Origin: Trichuris trichiura
Taxonomy: Eukaryota; Nematoda; Enoplea; Trichinellida; Trichuridae
NCBI GenBank assembly: GCA_037903355.1
Contig: JBAJFE010000025.1
Span: 372,001 to 436,000, forward strand
Direction: 5' to 3'
DNA: 64,000 nucleotides
The stretch's first letter is position 1; every line of letters begins with the position of its first letter. The notes beneath the pieces are model-generated. The model saw only the letters and a list, made by a program, of their open reading frames with translations. It made no database searches and was not told where the DNA came from. The translations under genes were made by a program, and so were the position numbers. Positions 24,174-36,173 of this stretch are shown here, piece by piece.

Positions 24174-27100
24174 ATGGGCGAAAGAACGACAGAAAACGAT
24201 GTTTCATGTTTCGAAAGGTCGATAGAGAACCACCCGGCGAAGAATCTAATTGCCCTCAAAACCCATTTATTATGCGTCGACAAGTCCATCCGTGAAGCTA
24301 CGGCTACAGCTGAAGTAAGCGGACACACGCGTTATATTGTTTTTATTGCAATATTAAACTGACTGTTTAAAGATAATCAAAGTACTGAGAAAGGAGCTCG
24401 AACAGAAGGATAAGCAAATCGCGTTTCTTGAAGAGAAACTGCTCGTTCTAAAACATGCGGAACAGAAGAAGCAGAAGGATGCAGCCGACTTAAGACCCTT
24501 CGCACTGGAACAGAGCGCCCAAATCGCGCAAGCCTCAGACAAAATAGTACAACTGCAAATGAGTGAACAGGTATAAAACATTCTATCCTCGTTTAGTAGT
24601 GTTCGGATTATGAAGGAACTAAGCTTAAAGGACTTTTTTCTTACCTTTCTAGGAGGGCAATTTCTTCTTATTTTACCTTTAGTAGTTCGCTCTTGCTAAG
24701 TACTAGCTGAATCGAGTCTTACGACAAAAATAACGTTTAAGTTCAATACATACTTTTTACCTTTAAAGCATAGGTTAACTAGTATCTTCTCATATTAATA
24801 CTAGGAACACATGTTTGATGAGGGTACAATATTTCACCTAAGTACGTTCCCGTTTATTTCGATTGAGATCTTCGAGCAAGTCATAATGACAACTCGTATC
24901 TTCTGCTGGTGAACGATAATTTTAAAAAAGGCTCTAATGCTGGACTCTGCTTAAAGAATTTCTCATTCCGTATCATTAGCTGAAAATTCAAAATGTTACC
25001 TGAAAGTAAGCTTAAAATGAAAACGCTAATGTTTTTTGTTTTTGCTTTTGGGTTCTTTCATTTAAGCGTTTACAAAACTTCGTTTTCTTTCATCCGATAG
25101 TCGTCTTGTTCGGGCAAGCCACTTTTGTATGTTTAAACTGTGCGCAGGTCACTATCGTGTAGCGTTATATACAATTGTAAAGTTTGACTTTTAGCGATGG
25201 AGAACCATATCCGAGCACTACAAGGAGATAATGGACAGTCAACGTTTGGAAACGGTGGAACTGCGAACCAAGTACGAGACGCTATTGCGCAACGAAGCGT
25301 CGTTGCAAGCAAAGTACGAAATGTTAGAGGCGCAGCTGATAGAGTACAAGTCGAATTCGCGGATCAAAAACGCCGATCATCAAATGGCACGGCCTGATGG
25401 CAAGGAATTTTGGCATCAAGGTGCATGTTGTAGTTCTGTCCCATCATCCGGTACGTAGATGTTTCATTTTTTTGCTTTCATTTTCATTGGTTGGTCGTAA
25501 AAGAGAAACATGTTTTCGAGTATTCAGATAGCGAAAATAATATCTGTCCAACAGTTAGCTTGGTACGAGTTTCACAGAGATACGACATTGTTTCTCACGA
25601 TTTGATACATCTCTACGTGTATATGCAAAGAAGTCATTGTTCAATGTCCTTAAGCTAAGATACGCGGGGGCTGAATCAGGGACGAATCTCTCAAGTCGGT
25701 TATTGCCAAATAGTCAGTTATTGTTATTTCACATTTTCACTCTTTCTCGTAGTGGTCCAGTTGGAATTTAAATTCATTTTCACCTTTAATTGTCTAGTTT
25801 CTTCACTTTCTTCCATATGCCATGTTGTTTTTCCAGTTGCCAGTTATACCAGGTCTTTTCAGCCGTCACGTGCATAAAAAATGAAGCTGCGTCGTTGGGA
25901 AAGAATTTCCTTCCATTAAAAGCAGCGGAAAAGAGCTCCACCGACAAATCATCGTTGAGTAGCGTAAGACAAGAACACCCCGGAGGTGCTGTAATCGAAC
26001 ATGTCAACATAAGGCGAGAAGAGACCCCTAAGCGTCCTGATAACTTTCGTACCAACAAAAGCGAACCCGACATTGCTGAAACGATTACAAAAAATGGTAA
26101 AGACCAGCTGCACTCTAATGAACTTGAAAGTACCAGAAAGCGATTAAATTCCGTGGCAGCAATGATACTGAAGAAAGCCAGAGTTGAAATGGCTTTGCCT
26201 CCTTTCTTGCCACCCATTGGTGTAAGTACATTGCTGATTTGAGCAAGTTCTCATTTGAGCTTTTTTCGTTAGCAGCAAGTGAAACGAAAGAGTTTACCCT
26301 CTGAGCAAGCAAAGAAAATCGGCAATCCCGAACCGAAGGGAAACATTCGAATCGGCTGTCTAATGCAGATTTTACCTCCGTCTGATAAGGCCAAAATAAG
26401 CGCAAACGTTTCGTCGGTTCAAGCCGAGACGTCAAGTAAGAAAAAAAAGGAAAAGAAAAATGTAGGTCTAAAACAATGCTGTATTCCACCGAAATTCGAC
26501 AAGACTAAAACTTCGGACATACCAGCTTCAGTACGTAACTCACTTGCAGTAAGAAGTAGTGTTCAATTGATTCCCATTGAGTCGGTGGGCAAACGCGGCA
26601 AATGGCTTAAAGATTCCGCGTTCCATGAGAAGCAGGCACCGGTGGGAAAGTTGGTAAATGGCTACGATGGTAGTCAACCGCTTGGACCCAATGCCAATAT
26701 TTTAGCGACCGAAGCTTTGGCGACTGTATCCGCTATTGGCACTGCCCACTTGCATACCAATGCTGTATGCAACTTGGAAAAGAGGCGACCCTTCAACAAA
26801 GACGTTGAAATAATCAGATCGGAAAAAACAATTGAACAGAAAGACGCTTCACACAGCGACTTAATCGACATGGAAGCTCGTTTAATTATTTGTTTTGATG
26901 ATACTGTTGAGAACGCAGCTCAACAAAGGAACAACAATGCTGAAACCTTTGATGGGGTGATCAAATTTCCTGGTTCATTTCCTTTGATTGACCACTGTCA
27001 GATGCCGTTACCGTCTTCAATCGTGCCAGTTGTAGGTAGCGTTACGGTGGAGAGGTACTTACTTAGCTTGTTTGAAACGAGTGCCTTCCTTACTCCAGCA

Positions 27101-28291
27101 CTTGCATGCAAAAGATTACATTCACTTGGAAAAGCGTTGACTCCGCAAACATTGACCAACAGTATCATCACAGTTCTGTTGAGTCGGGGATTTCACACAG
27201 CCAATCTTTGCAGGATGGCTCGTGTAGTACAGTTTGAGCCTATTAGGGTCAAAGGTGAACGTTGCATTGTAGCTTTGCTGGAGCAACTTTTTAACTTACG
27301 TCCCTTGGCATGGCGTTCAGAGGTGAAAAATCTATTGGTGAAGCAATTGCTCTTACGGTTGGTGAAAAATCTATTGGTGAAGCAATTGCTCTTACGGTTA
27401 CGTCATATTCATGATTCGTTGACTGCTACTCAAATGGAAACGTTATGCAGATTCTACGTTCTGTTCGCTGAAATGATAAAAAGTACATCTGCTGTATGTC
27501 ATCTGATCGAGGGAGCTGCTATGTTAGCGGTTGAAGAGGAGGTTGAATTAGCTATGTCCGTGTTGATTAGTTGGCCAAAGATATTCAAGGAAATTGCATG
27601 CGACACCAAGAAGGAACAACCATTCGCTCGCATTGTATTAGCCTTGCTGGTAAAGTCAACAAAGGCAGTTCCACAGAGCGTTATGGAGAGGTTAATATTC
27701 AAATTTTGTGGTGAAAAAATTGAGGTACCAATGTTGGAATACGAGCAGCTGTTCACGAATTTGTCAGACTGCCTTTTGTCTAGTGGTAAGGTAGAATTTT
27801 CAACCGTTACGGGTGATGTCCGTCTTACGAAAAAATGGGCTCGGAAGTTGTGCATGTTAGAAACTTTGTTTAAATTGTCCAATGAGCTTAACGTTGTTTC
27901 TGCTGTAAGAGACAACTTTTATACGAATATCATCACATGGCCCGGCAAAAGCAGTCAGTTATCTATTAGTGATAATAGATTTAGAAGCTTTCTTGTCTCA
28001 TTGATTGCTTTGGCTCAACTAGCCGATCCGACCACTGCCTTCTGTCAACTTAACCTCGATCGGATTGTACGTAAATTGGAAGACATATTAGAAGGCAAAG
28101 GAATGTATTCGGAGAATACCGTTTTGAGATCCTGCTGCGCTCAATTGCTTGTTCGTCTTCTGCCGTGGTATCCCAAGTCGTGTTATCGCATTTTGAAAAA
28201 AGAATGCAGTGCTGCGACAGCGGATGCCCAATGGCGTCGCCTCTTTGAAATGGCAAAGCATGTCTACGTTGATGGAATAATGCCTAAGTAA
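24174..28291 (+). CDS. coiled-coil protein, five exons, possibly ICE1-like
   Basis: Exons 24174-24314, 24373-24570, 25195-25450, 25863-26221 and 26276-28291 join in frame (phases 0,0,1,0) to about 989 residues. Residues ~48-175 form a charged heptad-rich coiled coil (KVLRKELEQKDKQIAFLEEK onward). A Lys/Ser-rich, probably disordered middle includes ILKKARVEMALPPFLPPIG. The C-terminal ~300 residues are mainly helical and hydrophobic with no motif I can name. Coiled coil, disordered linker, PLPP-like segment and helical tail resemble ICE1 of the snRNA little elongation complex, but this is a guess. Exon 3 could end at 25420 instead of 25450 in the same phase. The last intron ends in TTAGCAG, so one extra Gln is possible. 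An exact 39-bp tandem duplication lies at 27322-27399. Downstream AATAAA is not evident. Confidence 0.7.
27322..27399 (+). repeat. exact 39-bp in-frame tandem duplication
   Basis: 27322-27360 and 27361-27399 are identical and add a second copy of the 13-residue helical unit VKNLLVKQLLLRL near residue 670 of the coiled-coil protein. Exact identity points to a recent event, or an assembly error. Confidence 0.9.
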
Positions 28292-28948
28292 AATAACGTA
28301 TCGTTTGCGTGGTGGTTATCGATCGTGAACGACTTCGCACTTTCAAAGTAGTAAAAAGAACTTTCTATTGCATTTTCTATTAAGCAGCCAAGTTGGCTTC
28401 TCCACATTTACTATCGATATGCTTCCTTGCCACAAGGTTGAACAACGATCTATCCTTTGCGTACAACGTTCTAAATTTGTACAACAGGTCTTCGCATTGC
28501 TTGATGTTCACTATGAGCACTCTGAAATATCACAGTTGAGAAAATGAAAAGTTTCAGGTTAATCGTGATTTACGTTTTGACTTGATTTTCAAATATTTTA
28601 AGCTCTATCGAAATAAGCAACAACTAGCTGCCACTTCAGCAATAAACTCCTATCACAGCAAATGAAACCAATAACTTCTAAAAATCTGTTGTGTAAGTTC
28701 ATTCAAACACACTTCCTTGTTTCTTAGCTTTTAGATCGCGCCCACTATTTAAAGCTGATAAATTATCTGATCTTATTGGAGTGGAATTGGTGAGCATTGT
28801 ACGTTTAAACTTACCAAAAGAACTCAGCAGACCGTTGTGTGCTTTTATCATTGAAAAAGCCGATTGATTCTTCTTTTTTTCTTTGCTAACGGGTGCGTTA
28901 TTCAGAATATCCTAACTTAACCTTGTCCCTAAAGCCACGAAACTGTTA
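28292..28948. other. intergenic, no gene recognised
   Basis: Sequence after the coiled-coil gene with no clear polyadenylation signal and no coding motif. Confidence 0.4.
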
Positions 28949-29010
28949 AGTGTTTGTTCTGTATTTTTCCTTAATAATTGTTCATCCATCCGTTGGTAGG
29001 GCATTTGCTT
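28949..29010 (+). mobile_element. fragment of an A-family hairpin element
   Basis: TGTTCTGTATTTTTCCTTAA followed by TTGTTCATCCATCCGTTGGTAGGGCA matches the inner right arm of the A family. No ribozyme core, second arm or tail is present. Confidence 0.6.
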
Positions 29011-30740
29011 CGGTGTAATTCCAGAATCCATCAATGGGCAAGAAAACATACCGTATGAAGAAGTGATAAATAAACAAAGAATACAAAAAAGATGAGCAGC
29101 CAACGTTGAAAATGCTGGGAAAACTGGCCTATATTTCCTTCGCAATTGCTGAGAAGAGAATAATTCTTTTTACGATGAAGCATCCTACATGTAGTTAGGG
29201 TGCTTCCACAATAAAAAAAGAACAACAGCAAAAGTATCTGAGTAAATGTTTCCAATTTTCGGTTGCCACTGAAAGTGGCATTAACTTAAGGCTGATCCAT
29301 CCAAATTACTGAACCTTGAAGCTTTTCCTTCATCAAGCAAAGGCTAATGGAATGACGGATAAAGTGACTGATTCATCACGTAGGTATTTCATTGAGAAAA
29401 GCATATGCGTAAACATTTAATGCAGTTGCCTGTATGCACTTAAAGCTTCAAATGAGATTATGGATAAGGAAGTTCTAATTTTTTAAAAAAGAATACTTCC
29501 TCCTTCCCTTTGGTCCGTTAGATCTAGTTAAATGAGCTTCACTACCGCTCTGCTAATGTTGACTTACGCTTATGGCTCAACTAAGACCGAGCTTTGGAAG
29601 ATGCAAGCAGCGGCATGGCAAATTATAACCTGCAGTTCTGTACAACTTAAAGCAATAACAATAATATACAAACAGTGTGTGTCTCAGTGTAAGTACCTTA
29701 ACGGACACACGCAGCACGAAGGCATTTAAGGTAAGAAAAGGCGAGAAACTCATGTCACCTTAACTATTCTACAGCGATGACCGACAAAAAACGAGATTAT
29801 AAAGCCCTCTTTGGGTTCACGGGTACAAGTGACTTGCTAACAGTGCTACAGGTTAAAACAAGGGCACAAGACATGGTGCAGGCAATTATAAATACATATA
29901 TGTCGAAGCAAAAACTGCCAATCACTTGCATGCACGCACGGGTTACATTCAAAACGTGAATTCGTGAAAGACAGCAGCTGAGGTAACACCAGTTTGCAGC
30001 ATAAAGCCATGCCCATGACAATTAAATTATTACGCTTTTTCCCAGACTCAACTTGATTTTATCGTAATGCAAAAGTATTAAAAACAATTCGACTCTCAAA
30101 AGTGTTCCCGCCAAGCCCATTAGCGTAACAAATACCCAAAAGTTTAAATAAACAAAGTGCGTCACGTCTAAACGATGACTAATGAATTTGTGAGTTCGCA
30201 AAAGTTGACAAAGCGTATCGCCGATTTTTGAAAAGGCACCTAACTTCAGAGATAGCTTTTTTGTCTGCTGGTGCGCATTTTGAACGACGAAACCCTTTTC
30301 CACCCGCAAGTTGATATTGAAGAAACGTTGAAGCTCTGAAAAGTTGTTTAGTTAAGATAAGATTGATGCGCTAGCAGCACCGTTGTGATAATTTAGTTCA
30401 CTATTCCTGGTCACTTGTGAAATATCGAAGAGTCCATCGATTTTACAGGTACGGAAACATTTCTCTACCAAACGCCAGATTATATTCTCCACCACCTTTC
30501 TATGTATATACATGAAAACATAAAGTTACAAGTACCCCTATAATAAACCAATTATTTGGATAAGCTAACCTACGTATCAGGGCGAAGATAAACAATACGT
30601 AGAAAAGGATCAAGTAAAGAAGATTAACTTGTCAGATTCAGTCTAGCTTGGTCAACACAGTGGTGTGTTCACACATCTTTAACTACGTACTGAAAAACTG
30701 AACTACGCGATCATATATACGCACATAGCACGCGTTTTTA
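29011..30740. other. intergenic, with one weak candidate small gene
   Basis: No recognised gene. An ATG at 29532, ten bases after an AG acceptor, opens a frame with a signal-peptide-like start (MSFTTALLMLTYAYGS) that reaches a GTAAGT donor near 29690. A possible following exon begins after TTCTACAG near 29775. No family is recognised; confidence that this is a gene is about 0.2. Confidence 0.3.
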
Positions 30741-30745
30741 TTTAG
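30733..30745 (+). promoter_or_regulatory. probable trans-splice acceptor
   Basis: GTTTTTATTTAG ends 13 bases before the protease start codon, the expected position of a spliced-leader site. Confidence 0.4.
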
Positions 30746-30758
30746 TTGGTTTTTTTAA

Positions 30759-32806
30759 ATGTCTGCTGGCAGAACGAGGAAAATGGTATACTTGATGACA
30801 TTTCTAACTGCGGCCTTCCTCTCAGGAATAAGAGGCGGCGAGTATGAAACTATTTACGCTGAATTAACGAAGGAAAATAGCAAGCCTACCACGTGGAAAG
30901 TATGGAAAAGTTTTGTTACCCGAAAAGTATACGCACATTTATTTAGATGGGCTTAAATCCCGCCTTCAGCTCAAAGTCTCTAAAACAGATTTCCTCATTT
31001 CTTGGAGATTTGACATTATTGAGAGAAGGAACGAACGGACCGTTGAAGACAAAGATTGCAGAAAAGATCGATCTGCCAACCAACTTTGATGCTCGTACTC
31101 ATTGGCCGTACTGTAAATACATAGGTTTCATTCGCGACCAGTCTAATTGTGGCTCATGCTGGGTAGTTCAAACAACACTTACTGGAATGCTCGTAAAGTT
31201 GCATTTTCTCTTCAAGGCCGTATCCAGCGCCAGTGTAATAACCGACCGTCACTGCATTGCTTCCAATGGCTTTGAGCAGCCGTATATTTCGGACGAACAA
31301 CTGCTGGCCTGCTGCACATCTTGCGGCTTCGGGTAATAAGTTTGCATTGTTTAAAAAACACGAATAACATAGTCGTTCACCGTTAAATCAGCTGCAACGG
31401 TGGATATCCAGCAGATGCATTCGAATTTTGGATTGATAAAGGGCTCGTAACCGGCGGACCATACGGAGATCGCAAGAGCTGCATGCCTTACGAGATTCAA
31501 CCGTGCGAAGAACCGGAAGGCAGCGCAGAGACCCCTCAATGCAAGGAGAAGTGTGTCGAAGGTTACTCCATCGATAAAAACGACGATACATTCCACGGTG
31601 GATTGAAAAGGTTTGTAAGATGAAAAGAAAAACTGACGACAAAATTTAAGGCAATTCTTACTATCACTTAAAATCAAACGAAACGCTTATACGACAAGAA
31701 ATTTACCAGAATGGTCCAGTAGAAGCTTCTTTTTCCGTCTACATGGATTTTCTCTACTACATATCTGGTAAGCAATGTATTGTACAATAACAATAGGAAG
31801 TGCTTGCGCGCGCGTAAACACGGAACTAGACGTGATTAACAGATTACCTTAATCATTTCAACGTTCCAACAGATAGCTACCGTTTTTTCCAGCTGAAATA
31901 TAAGCTGGTAGAGATAATTTGCAATTCACCTCTACAAGTGCATATGTTTTATTTTCATCTATTTTTTCTGAGCTGAGCCAGAAATATTTCTACTACCTAC
32001 AACTAAATGAATCAAAGCAATGCAAGAAGTGCTATTAGACGGAAACGACGGCTGCATTATGCATGCATATTGTGCGGCTGCATTAACTCAGTTTGTGTCT
32101 AAGGTTTTGTTATCGAAGAGCTTTCGGCTCCTTCCTGACCCGTCATCAACGCACAAAGGCCTGGAATCAAAAAAGATACGAGAGCTTTGCAGTAATAAAA
32201 AATTTAGTCCCATAATACATACAATGAAAATACGGAAAGCTGCTCATACTCATCCAGCCTACGAAAGACCCATAAATGCAAACTGTAAAGAGCTTTTCAA
32301 TTTAAAATAGACAACTGCTAAACTAATTAACACATTGTTGCCTATGCTGAATGCCGTCCTTCACGACCGCGAGGACTTTCGTATCATAACGCAATGAGAT
32401 TGCTTGACAGAGTAGAACTTTTCTAGCGTCTTTGTTGGGTCCATAGGCATAATTAATAATACACACTCCGTATTATAGGAATTTATACGTATACTGCGGG
32501 ACGATACTTAGGTGGTCACGCTGTAAGGATAATCGGATGGGGAGAAGAAAATGGAGTTCCGTACTGGCTAGTCACTAATTCATGGGGACAGACATTTGGC
32601 GAGCACGGTAAATGTTCCCTGCGTATACCTTTCTTTTCAAACGATGTGACCGCATCATTCTAGGCATCTTTCGTATTAAAAGAGGTTCAAACGAATGTTT
32701 CATTGAAACAAGAGTGATTGGTGGCATTGCGAAAAGACGACTGCCCGACGTTCGTGTTCAACAACAAAAAAGTTTGGGCTATCTGTCTAAGCCTTCCCAA
32801 ATTTGA
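30759..32806 (+). CDS. cathepsin-B-like cysteine protease
   Basis: Seven exons (30759-30899, 30947-31162, 31217-31332, 31392-31597, 31651-31767, 32479-32607, 32664-32806) join in frame to 355 residues. Residues 1-26 are a signal peptide (hydrophobic [14 protein letters not shown]). A propeptide follows, then mature papain-family (C1A) sequence from about DLPTNFDAR. The oxyanion Gln and catalytic Cys lie in DQSNCGSCW (Cys118), the catalytic His in GGHAV and the catalytic Asn in TNSWG, so the triad is complete. CGFGCNGG and PVEASFSVY are cathepsin-B signatures. The occluding-loop HisHis expected after PCE is replaced (PCEEPEGS), so peptidyl-dipeptidase activity is probably absent and endopeptidase activity favoured. 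The protein should be secreted or lysosomal. Five introns are 47-59 bp; the sixth (31768-32478) holds a decayed hammerhead-like motif. Confidence 0.93.
32113..32155 (-). ncRNA. decayed hammerhead-like motif in protease intron 5
   Basis: The minus strand reads TTGATGA, CGGGTC..., AGCCGAAAGCTC. The first core C is T and helix I does not pair well. No second arm or target duplication was found around it. Confidence 0.45.
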
Positions 32807-32933
32807 ACATGTCAAACCACTTTCAGATATGCCGCGCCAATCGACCAGCAAGGAAAACTGACATTGGCAACCGCTCAAATTTATGCGTCGCATTGCAGAG
32901 AGCGGACTGACAACACCTAAACATTTCAGCACT

Positions 32934-32939
32934 AATAAA
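32934..32939 (+). terminator. polyadenylation signal of the protease gene
   Basis: AATAAA lies 127 bases after the protease stop codon on the sense strand. Confidence 0.45.
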
Positions 32940-34132
32940 AGTCGTAGGAATTGTTCGCGTATAAACGTTAGAATAGTGCTGATTAAGCATTTAAATCCGA
33001 AAAAACAAAATTTCCAACGATCTGTTATAATCTATGCTGAAACGTCTAACACATATCACAAAACTGCTGCGCGCATAGATTAAGATTAAAAATGATACCT
33101 TCAGAATAGTCACAGGCAAGATCGCTTTTATTTCGCTATAAGCAAGTACAATTAGCTTATGAGTCCCAATAACTTTGCATAATCACCGTTACTAAACCTG
33201 TCGTATGCGTAGCTGTTTCGTTTTTATCAAATAAAAAAGCACATTCGTCGCTAAGCTTAATTCATATCAGCAGAGTGCTACAAGCTGAAAACTGCAATGA
33301 ACAAAGAAGCTAAAACTTAACTCTGCTCAGCCAAATGAATATAATAAAACAACACCGTACCAAGAACTTACATATTCGTACATACAGATGCCTGAAGTCC
33401 TCCTCTGATCGTCACCCACAACTTGTAATGGTTGAGGTAGACCACAGGTTAACATATTGCGCTCCAGACGTCCTTGGAAAAGAAGTGACACGCAGCTAGA
33501 TAAGTGGAAGGTCTTATAAACTCGGTCTTACACTGAGAATGCAGCTTCTTTGTGTGTGTGTGCGTAGCATTTCCTAACAGGACATGGACTAACCACCCCT
33601 CACAAGAAATACTTCCGCTATTCCACACAGCGCTGACTACGGATAGCAACTACTTAATACATAGATTATATGTTTCACGGAGTGATAGAATGCTAAGGAG
33701 AAACTGAACGAAATAGCCAAAGCAGGCGGAAGCCGGAAACAATGGTCACATTATTCCATCGTAAGCGAAAGGGCATCCGCGTGTGTTGAAGAAACGCTTA
33801 TTTTAAAATGGCTAATTCTTAATTGAAATATAAACAATTACTTGTACCATCGAATAACGATGATTTCAAACGAATAAATCCATCCATTTAACAACGGGTT
33901 GGTAGTACACGAAAAAGTTTAAGTTATTATAAAAAGAAGATAGCTTCTTCCCGTGAAATATTGCCAATAAAAGAAGCAGAAGGATAGGCAACTTTAAATG
34001 TTAGCATAAACACTTGACCTACTCTTCAAAATGATAAAATTTTCGAAAAAGGCAGCAAGTTTTATTCACATCAAAGTAGTGTAGTTCGCCAAAGCGTGTC
34101 TGAAAGGGAATTAACAAAGAAACATTAGCTGT
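32940..34132. other. intergenic, no gene recognised
   Basis: Convergent gap between the protease (plus) and ALG6 (minus). It contains a short GT run near 33549 and nothing else that I can name. Confidence 0.4.
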
Positions 34133-36173
34133 TTATTCGCGTTTTCGGTGATAGTTTCCATTCAAAATGTAAGCAGTGATGTAAAGTTCAAAAAAAACAA
34201 AAACAGCGCAAGCAAATACGCTCATAGTTACCGAGAACAAATCGGGAAGACCAATGGGCGCATTGCAAAGCAGTGACACTGCGCATACGACGATTCCCAC
34301 AAAATTAGTAGTGTGATAGAGCACGCTACCCAATTTTGGACGGCGATCTAAGGAATACGTTAGTGTCACTGACAACCAAATTGAATGCCTTACCTAAAGT
34401 CCACATACGGAAGTTGTCGTTAATAAATACGCTGTACAAGATAAGCATGGCAAAAAACGATACCACAGCATTATCCTTTACGCTCAAGTGAAACAGGCTG
34501 TTTTATAGTGACGGCAATTATCGCAAGACATAAAAAAGGTAAATCAAAACTACGTACCTGAAAACTGACGCTACCAAAAATATTAAACAGGGTAAAGCGC
34601 AGTATTCGACGCACAGTAAAGCTGGTCTGAACATTATTCAATTACGCTTATGAAACAGCATTGGATTATTTACGTTGCAACTAAAAGAATACTTTTCTCA
34701 TGCACATGGTAAGAGCAGAGGAAAAAGGAAAGCGATGATGACAACAAGCTGAGATGCAAATTGGTCGTCGATGGATTACGAAACACATGCCAACATGACG
34801 GCATTATTCCTAGTAAAGTTGTCAACGTGCTAAAACATTTCATTCAACAGAAAACATTTCGTTATGATCATTAATGTTACCATAATGCCAATAGGCCTTG
34901 AGTAGTAAAATGGCGTTTCAGTTTTACTAACACTGACAGGGAACACCACAGGTTGGCAACTTTGTCCTTAATGAAGTAAATGCTACAAAAATATAAAATA
35001 AAGAAAAGTCATAACACCTCATAGAGGCCTCTTTCGACGGGAAACAGACGACGTAAGACGGCCATCGTGAGCTTTTGTTCCCGTATGAACGGCCACCATA
35101 TAATGCAAAAAGTGGAGAGGACAACCAAGCTGAGGCAAGTAAATTTCCACAATCTACGTTCCAAAACTTCAACTTATAAGTAGTGTCAATAAAATAAAGG
35201 TACCCTTGCCGAGCCTTCAACTTGCAACATTTTCCCAAGAGGTAACAAAATATGGCCGGAGCGTGGTACAACTCCATCTGCTTGTAACAAAGAGCGCAAA
35301 CGAAGAAGAACGAAGCAACCATGTCGAGATCGTTTTCAAACATAACAATAGCCCACATAAACAAACCAAGGCTGACACAATTGTATCTGCATATTCAAAA
35401 AGTAAACAAAAAGACAGTCGCAAAAAATGGAAATAATACTGGAAGTGAACAAAGTCAACGAGTATGTAGCCTGGATAGAGCGTAATCAGCAAGTAGTAAA
35501 CAATCTGTAAACTGTAGTATGTACTGAACTGAAAAAGTGGCTAACACTTTGTTACTTTTTCTTTCATGGACTTTAAGCTTGGCTTGCTGAGCACGTAAAG
35601 GATAGACGGCAGAAGAAAAAGAAACATATCCGAAAACAGTACGGTACATCGCATGAAGAATTTGAGGTCCAAAGATTCGATCCCGCGAGACTTTTCAAGT
35701 TCAACCCAAGTTCTATTGATAATACGGGCTCTAATATGAAAAGAAGTAACGCAAGCAGTTTTCACAATTAGACGTGTACCCATGGCCAAGCATCCAACTA
35801 TGGTAAGCTGTCAACGGTGGATAATCCAAACCCCAATACATAAGGTCATTACTGTTGCTATGGACATACCTACGAAAGAATTGAAAATGACACAATCTAA
35901 AGGTAGACCTATTTGATCTCACCATTCATCAATGGGTAAATTAATCGTTATTTCCATCCAGTGCCGTTGAGCCTCATAGTCACCGAACATTGGAGGTTTG
36001 TTTTCTCCTGGCACAAAAGAAAAACGTTCAACACAAGTTGAAATGCCAAGTTTGTTTCTACCTGAATATGGGCTAAGGGAAGCAATGCATCGAATGGCAA
36101 TTGAAACAACGACTGCAACAACGAATACGTCTTTTACGTCAACGACCACTTGATCAACGCTTCTTGAAGCCAT
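34133..36173 (-). CDS. ALG6: dolichyl-P-Glc:Man9GlcNAc2-PP-dolichol alpha-1,3-glucosyltransferase
   Basis: Twelve minus-strand exons (36173-36062, 36007-35923, 35869-35780, 35730-35556, 35528-35440, 35386-35204, 35153-35018, 34966-34881, 34829-34674, 34626-34558, 34497-34409, 34368-34133) give about 501 residues, near the usual ~507. ALG6 adds the first glucose to the lipid-linked N-glycan precursor in the ER membrane. Diagnostic segments are [19 protein letters not shown] and [14 protein letters not shown] (luminal catalytic loop), [52 protein letters not shown], and [12 protein letters not shown], among many hydrophobic membrane spans. Two ends are ambiguous. Exon 4 may stop at 35595, giving a 66-bp intron instead of an implausible 27 bp. 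Exon 11 may stop at 34394, but 34409 gives a GTATGT donor and a 40-bp intron. A TTTTAG acceptor lies three bases before the ATG. No stops or frameshifts are seen. Confidence 0.93.

Noticed and set aside
34369..34393. A 25-bp intron in ALG6
   Set aside because: A GTATGT donor 15 bases upstream gives a 40-bp intron with the correct phase, which is more plausible.
35529..35555. A 27-bp intron in ALG6
   Set aside because: Joining at 35556 works in frame, but 27 bp is below any plausible size here; a donor at 35594 gives a 66-bp intron in the same phase.
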